DNA from: Charina bottae
Taxonomy: Eukaryota > Chordata > Lepidosauria > Squamata > Charinaidae
NCBI GenBank assembly: GCA_023362775.1
Contig: JALMGJ010000061.1
Coordinates: forward strand, 1,002,001-1,066,000
Reading direction: 5' to 3'
DNA: 64,000 nucleotides
Part shown: piece by piece, positions 58,796 through 64,000 of the stretch
How positions within the stretch are numbered: position 1 is the stretch's first letter
Layout: every line of letters begins with the position of its first letter
Made by a program: the position numbers and the translations under genes
The notes under the pieces: generated by a model
What the model was told of the DNA's origin: nothing
Seen by the model: only the letters and a program-made list of their open reading frames with translations
Databases searched by the model: none

Positions 58796-59546
58796 GAGCT
58801 CAAACTTATTATGCTCTCCATGCCACAGAATGGGTGTTAATCTTCTCAGTGGCTGCTTGCAAACTTTGGAACTCACTGCCAAAGGGATCCAAATTAGGTT
58901 TCTCTTGCAGTCCTGCTGTTGGAGGGCCAAGTCATTTTATTCACAAAGTGTCCTGCAGATCTATTAATTCTACTGGCATGTTTTGAACGGACTTTTCAAT
59001 AGTATTTTTTTAAAACCAGCTTACCTACTCTGAGTGCCTTTTTTGACAAAAAGATGAGAGGGTTATCCAGTAGAACAGCCATGGGAAAGGAATGTTCTGG
59101 GACTGAACGGGACTGGGGGAGACAGAGAGGGCACCTAGGTTCATCTAAATTAATAAATAAAATAGGGAGCGGTCTTCCTAGAGAAGGAACCATTTACATC
59201 AGCCCTCACCCTGCATCTCACATGTTTCATTTGCCAAGTGAAGATCTCCCTAATTAAGGGAGAAGACAGCTTTTCATTGGGGCCCTGCATTTATCCAATA
59301 ATCCTCATAAGAACATGTTTGAAATGCAGAACTGATTTGGTTCCTACAGGTCTGATCAAATTAAGGAGGAGCTCAAATTAGCTGGCTAATACATTATTAA
59401 GAGATCAGCTATGGAGCCCTCTAAGACCGTTCGAAAGAAAACGGTTCTTTCCATAAATGAGGTGAAATATCAGCTTTTCTTGTTCGCAGTGGGGCAACCC
59501 CCCTTCTGTTTTTTAAGAACAGGTTATTCTTATTGGGAGTGATGGA

Positions 59547-59662
59547 GTTGAGCACACCTGGAAGGTGATGCTGTTAGTGGCTGGATGGAGGACTTGAACC
59601 TTGGGCTGAGCCTGCAGACTTTTGAAGGTCCGTCAGTTCTGCCACAATGGGCTACCAAGTCA

Positions 59663-59663
<1 letters not shown>
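59547..59663 (-). mobile_element. Possible tRNA-derived SINE
   Basis: On the minus strand an A-box-like TAGCCCATTGTGG (59642-59654) is followed about 45 nt later by a B box GGTTCAAGTCC (59590-59600), typical of tRNA-derived SINE heads. No cloverleaf is claimed. Confidence 0.4.

Positions 59664-59711
<48 letters not shown>
59664..59711. repeat. (TAA)n microsatellite
   Basis: About 16 AAT/TAA units. Confidence 0.95.
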
Positions 59712-59717
<6 letters not shown>

Positions 59718-61711
59718 TCACCATCATCTTGGCAGCTGTTGCAGGCCAGCTGTGAGAGGACCTGACAGATTTATGATGCTCTATCTCACCAATAGCTTCA
59801 CGATTGCCAGTAAAGCAAGGAGTGGGGGCATTGACTAGCCCCCCCCCCCTTTCCCCATTTCCAAGACCATCTGTTGTTCCCCAGCGTCCCTTGTCACTGT
59901 CATTTTTCTATGAAGTGTTTGACAGCTGCATCTGCAGCAAGTGGCTTGGAGGTTTCTGTTATCTTCTCTCTCTCTATGGAACCTTTCGGGGTTTCTGCCC
60001 CAGCTCTTTTGCTGTCCGCCCCCTTTATCCTGGTCATTCCTTTTCTGCAGGGTATTAAGACAACCTTAGATGAGCTTCTCTTAAAGTGGCGAGCGGGGGA
60101 GAAGTCTCATTAGCTCCAGGACTGTACCAGGAGGCAGAGAATGGAGAATGCAGTTTAGCCCTGCAGCTTCTCATTAGAAATGAGTCTGCGTGGCGGTGGC
60201 GGTGGTGGCTTTCAGAACTGGGCCGTGTGAGCATGCAGAAACGAGGGCAACAGGGCAGGCGGGGCATGGAGAACTGCAGACTTTGCCTTCTCTCTTTGGC
60301 ACACTTTGACGATGAACAAACAAACCATGGTTCGTTTAGCTACAATTTATTCTGCGCACCCAGCCGGCCGGGCTTGCGTACAGTACACTTTAACCCAGGG
60401 TGTTCAATTTTATTTGGGGCAGTCCCTCCAACAACAAGGTGGATGGGGTCAGGGGAAAACCACAGCTTGCTTTCATGTTATTTCTGCTTAGTTTAAAAGT
60501 TTCTGTTTTTCTCATGCAAGTCCGGGGAAAGTAAAATTCTGTGCTTCCCCTGTTCATGCCACTGAACCTTTCTTTTTCCTATGAGGCTGGCAAAAACCAG
60601 CCAACCCACCCACCCTCTCTTACTTTTGGTGTGGTTAAAAATAGAAGCAAAAGAGTTTAGAGTGAATTACCCCATATATTTCTAACTCCCCCCAAGGTTT
60701 CCATGGCAGCGAAAAGGGAGAGAGGTTCCTTTGCTTAATACAGCAGAGAGAGAAGAAAGACATGGGGGAATGAAGGAGTTGCCTGATGCTGCCTAATTTT
60801 CCCTCTTTCTCTCTTTCTGAGTGGGCTAATTAATTAATCCATTGCAGCAGGAGGTTCTGTCCTCATTTTTTAAAGCTTGCTGGAAACATCTCTTCTTCAG
60901 GAAATTCACACGTGGGGTGGCCAACATTCCCACTAGCGCAGACCCGGTGGTTGAGATTTTAATACAAGGTGGTTCGGCAGTTCCAGAAGCATAGGGCTGG
61001 ACCCTGGGCTCCCCACCCCCTTTCCCCTTTAAAAAGGCGATCAAGGTTCTAGTCCACATGGCGGTTGTAAGGAGAACAGCCCATCTGGAGCAGCATTGGC
61101 AAGCAGGCTCAGATTAAAGGAATACGTCCTGAGGGTTGATCTTGGAAACAAATTTCTCCTAAAAGAGGAAAGTTGGGATGAGCTGAGTTGTTGGAGAATT
61201 CTTGACTGTGTCCAGGGTGTGAATTAAGGTTTGGGGGAATTCCGGTTCAGGCTGACACTAAAACTTGAGTGGGTCTTGTTTTGGTGCCTAAATGCACACA
61301 TTGAACAGGGAGGGCTGTAGTGGGACGCATCCCAAAGTGGCGGATCACGGCTGCGTTAGATTAAGCTGCCCACCTTTGTCAGAGCAGAGATTCTTGCTTC
61401 TGTGTGCCCCGTCCTGATAGCTTCTGGGGAGGGGGCTTTCTTTCCTGCCCTCAAATCACCCCTGGCACTTTCCCCAAGCCGGCAGACTCCGGCCAGCCTG
61501 ATCTGTCACAATAATCAGTCCACGCCGTGACTCTTGACAGCCACAGATGAGGAATGGCCAGGTGAAAGTCCTTTTTTCTTTCTTTTTTAATCCATTGACA
61601 AGCTTTCTGAGGAATATCTTGAGAAAGCTGTGGTGCGCCCAGCCCAGATTAATGGATATTTTTTGCTAGAAGAAGACATCAACCGTTGTGCTTCTCATTT
61701 CTAAATAAGGC

Positions 61712-61724
61712 GGGGGGGGGGGGG
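61712..61724. repeat. Poly-G run of 13
   Basis: Uninterrupted G run. Confidence 0.85.
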
Positions 61725-62872
61725 AACATCCGCTTGATCTGTGTTTTAAAGGAAGGCCCTGCTAGTTTTATTAAGTGCACTGTTGAATGTGCAGGAAGAT
61801 ACAGCACGACAGGCCAGGCTCCCTTCCCTCTTGTCCCAAATCATTAACTCTTAGCCATGATAGAGCCTCCAGGTTCCAGTGGCAGTCTACCTCAGTGAAT
61901 GCCAAATGCTGGAGGGGAGCAATGTTTTGCTTGTGGCTTTTTTTAACCTTCCCCATGGATGCCCCTGGACCAGCTGGTCCCCCTTGACCAAAAGCCATCC
62001 AATCTGCATCCCCCCAACTGTTAATGTCCCCCCGAGACGCCTTGAAAAGCTGCACTGAGGAGGGCCTGGCCCAGGTCCCATAAACCTCATTTGCTTCAAG
62101 AAAGGGTTTTTTTGCCCGAACTTAAAAACCACAAATGTGGTGGTGAAAAGGAGACAGACGAGAATGCCCTCTCTCTTGGCTCTGGGTGAAAGAGGCTGCA
62201 GGGGAGGAGCGTGGCGAGGCTCCCATTAATTAACAAATTAGTTCATCAACTACCACACCCCTTATTTATCTGTGATGAAACAGTCCCATTAATTACAGCA
62301 GAGTGCAAGGCATAATTTGTGGGTCCAATAGCACATTTAACTCTTAAATCACTTCTTTGAAACCTCTCTTCCACTTCCCCCAGAGCTAAACATTTAAAAT
62401 AAATGGGATCTACCCAACTGGCGAAAATGAAGGTTTGAGCCTCCCGATCCCGTCAGTTTTTATTTTTCAAACAACGGTGAAATGATACCAGGCCAAACAT
62501 CATTTTTCTTTTGTTGCCTACAAACCTGGCCTTGGAGACTGGCCTACAGAAATCACGAGGCGCCTTTTAGAAAAAGAGGAATGGGTGCAAGGTTCTGAGA
62601 CAAACAGGTCTCTTTAGCTGGAGTAATGTTAAAGCCAGAGGGAAGCCAGCCAAGCTGGTAACCTGGTTAACCTGGTTCTCAGTGCCTGCATTTGCACAAC
62701 CCAGTTTATCTGGTTAATAGGCCTGCACATTTGGGGGGGTGGTTCAATGCACTGGATGATAAGTGAACCCAACAGTCCAGGTCCGCCCCACCACTGAGCC
62801 TCAAATAGTTAATGCTTGCCCAGCTTGTCCTGCAAACATGCTAAATCTTGCCTGACTTGGTTAAGCAAATTT

Positions 62873-62950
62873 ATTATTTATTTATTTATTATTTAAATTT
62901 ATCCCCGCCCATCTCCCCGAATAGGGGACTCTCAAATTGCTGGGAAAGAC
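62873..62950 (-). repeat. Reptile-type retroposon 3' tail
   Basis: TTTATTTATTATTTAAATTTATCCCCGCCCATCTCCCCGAATAGGGGACTC: read on the minus strand it is the GGGCGGG(G)ATAAAT...AATAAATAAA end often seen in squamate retroposons. Class (CR1/L2 or SINE) uncertain. Confidence 0.4.
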
Positions 62951-64000
62951 AAGCTGCAAATGGCTCTGGGACCCATAATCCACCAGCAGGCTTTTTTTGG
63001 GGGGGGGGGGACTTGCCCTGGCTACTGCAGGGGTAAATGCTGGCCTCTGAGCAATTCCTAAGGATTGTTTTTCTAAAAGGAAAGGGACTCTCACATCATG
63101 GATTGATGTGGAGTTCTGTCTGGGCTTTTCAATTTAGCGCTATTGATTTATACGGTCTTTCCAATTACTGAATTCTCCACGGCGGCTGTTGGGGGAGTTG
63201 TGTACGTGACTCTGGTCTTTTATGGAGTCCCCCCGCCCTGTGCTTGAGGAAGGGGCTGGCTCCATGGAAGAGGGAGTCAACTTCATCTCCCCCACCCTTT
63301 TTCCCCCAGTTGCAGCTGGTGGGTTTAGGACAGGCTGAAAAGAGGCTCAACTGCCACATGCCATCTGGGCGGGGAAGAGGGATGGTGGGCCGAGATCTCC
63401 CATCACAGAGGCAGCCTTGCTGAGCTGGAATTTGCAGGTCAATCACCACGAGACTCCCATCTCTGAGCAGCAGAAGCAGGGAGGCCGGAAGAATATTTGA
63501 GCACGCCCCGCGAGACTTTCCCTGTTGGGCAATGGGCTGGGTCCTTCCAAGCTGTTCAGGCTGGAAGTTATTTCCAATCAGCTCCGGACTCTGGGCCAAC
63601 CACCAATCCTCTCGTTGGACGAGGTCCCCAACTTGCGTTCTGGCCTAAGTCAGCCTTCCTTTCATCTGACCCGACACACTGGGACAAAGAGAGGGCCTTC
63701 ACTCAGATTCGCACTAGTTTAATTCATAGATTTGCTGGCAGTCATTAAAGGTATTTGCTGAGGAAGCATCATCAACCTCCAGTGTATCTTGTGAGGGAAT
63801 GAGGCCCTTGGCTTTGCAGCCAAAGGGGGTGAAGAAATGGCGTGTAGCAAGTTTAGCTTTCCAAAGCATATGGGGTGCCCCAGAAGTGCCGGTGGCAAGT
63901 CTGGCATCGTTTGTTACACGAAGAATCCTTGGTTTTTCTGCACTCTTCAGAGCAGGTGTGAAGATGATTGCCCGGGCCACTCTGATGGCGAGGGATGGGA

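Larger units (their letters stand above)
58807..64000. other. Intergenic beyond FICD, no gene seen
   Basis: Includes a SINE-like tRNA region, (TAA)n, AT-rich blocks and a repeat tail at 62873-62950. CMKLR1 would be expected further on from human synteny; no exon of it is recognised here. Confidence 0.55.

Noticed and set aside
63714..63980. 88-codon minus-strand frame near the right edge
   Set aside because: Composition is protein-like, but no family is recognised and the window ends just beyond; could not be supported.

Overview
This is a nuclear genomic window from an amniote vertebrate, most likely a squamate reptile (snake or lizard). It carries, in order, CORO1C (3' end only), SELPLG, TMEM119, ISCU, SART3 and FICD. 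All six are recognised from their translated exons, and from memory this is the gene order of human 12q23-24 (whole block inverted). The squamate call is an inference from the repeats: a young BovB/RTE LINE with an open reverse transcriptase frame, palindromic hAT MITEs with 8-bp target duplications, TA-flanked MITEs, inverted-repeat elements resembling Penelope-like retroelement ends, and many microsatellites and C/G homopolymers. The BovB match and gene order were recognised by memory, not by a search.

Layout. 1-2.4 kb: last three coding exons and 3' UTR of CORO1C (+). 8.18-9.51 kb: SELPLG (+), all coding sequence in one exon. 10.3-23.6 kb: gene-poor, with two CpG-rich blocks (about 14.8-15.35 and 19.48-19.96 kb). 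23.69-24.58 kb: TMEM119 (+), coding sequence in one exon. 24.6-31.9 kb: no recognised gene. 32.24-34.54 kb: ISCU (-), five coding exons, 164 aa. 35.82-48.09 kb: SART3 (+), nineteen coding exons, 939 aa, with every junction in frame. 50.80-53.47 kb: FICD (-), two coding exons, 465 aa. 54.5-64 kb: no cellular gene recognised; it holds a fold-back element, a BovB fragment and AT-rich sequence.

Functional context. ISCU and SART3 diverge head to head from GC-rich promoters, and each start codon lies inside a YY1-type AAGATGGCGG motif. SART3 and FICD converge tail to tail. FICD, the ER AMPylase of BiP, has upstream a perfect CCAAT-N9-CCACG ER-stress element in the orientation of the gene. SELPLG and TMEM119 are single-pass type I membrane proteins of blood and myeloid cells; CORO1C is an actin regulator. 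The six genes do not form one pathway; the block is conserved synteny.

Most notable: (1) the PSGL-1 (SELPLG) ectodomain has no tyrosine, so the tyrosine-sulfation motif that mammals use for P-selectin binding is absent, although the propeptide site, transmembrane segment and tail motifs are kept; (2) the perfect ERSE upstream of FICD; (3) two young inverted-repeat insertions with target duplications that share a hammerhead-ribozyme-like core; (4) a MITE fragment starting about 6 nt from a SART3 splice donor. Nothing here looks like a wholly new gene system.
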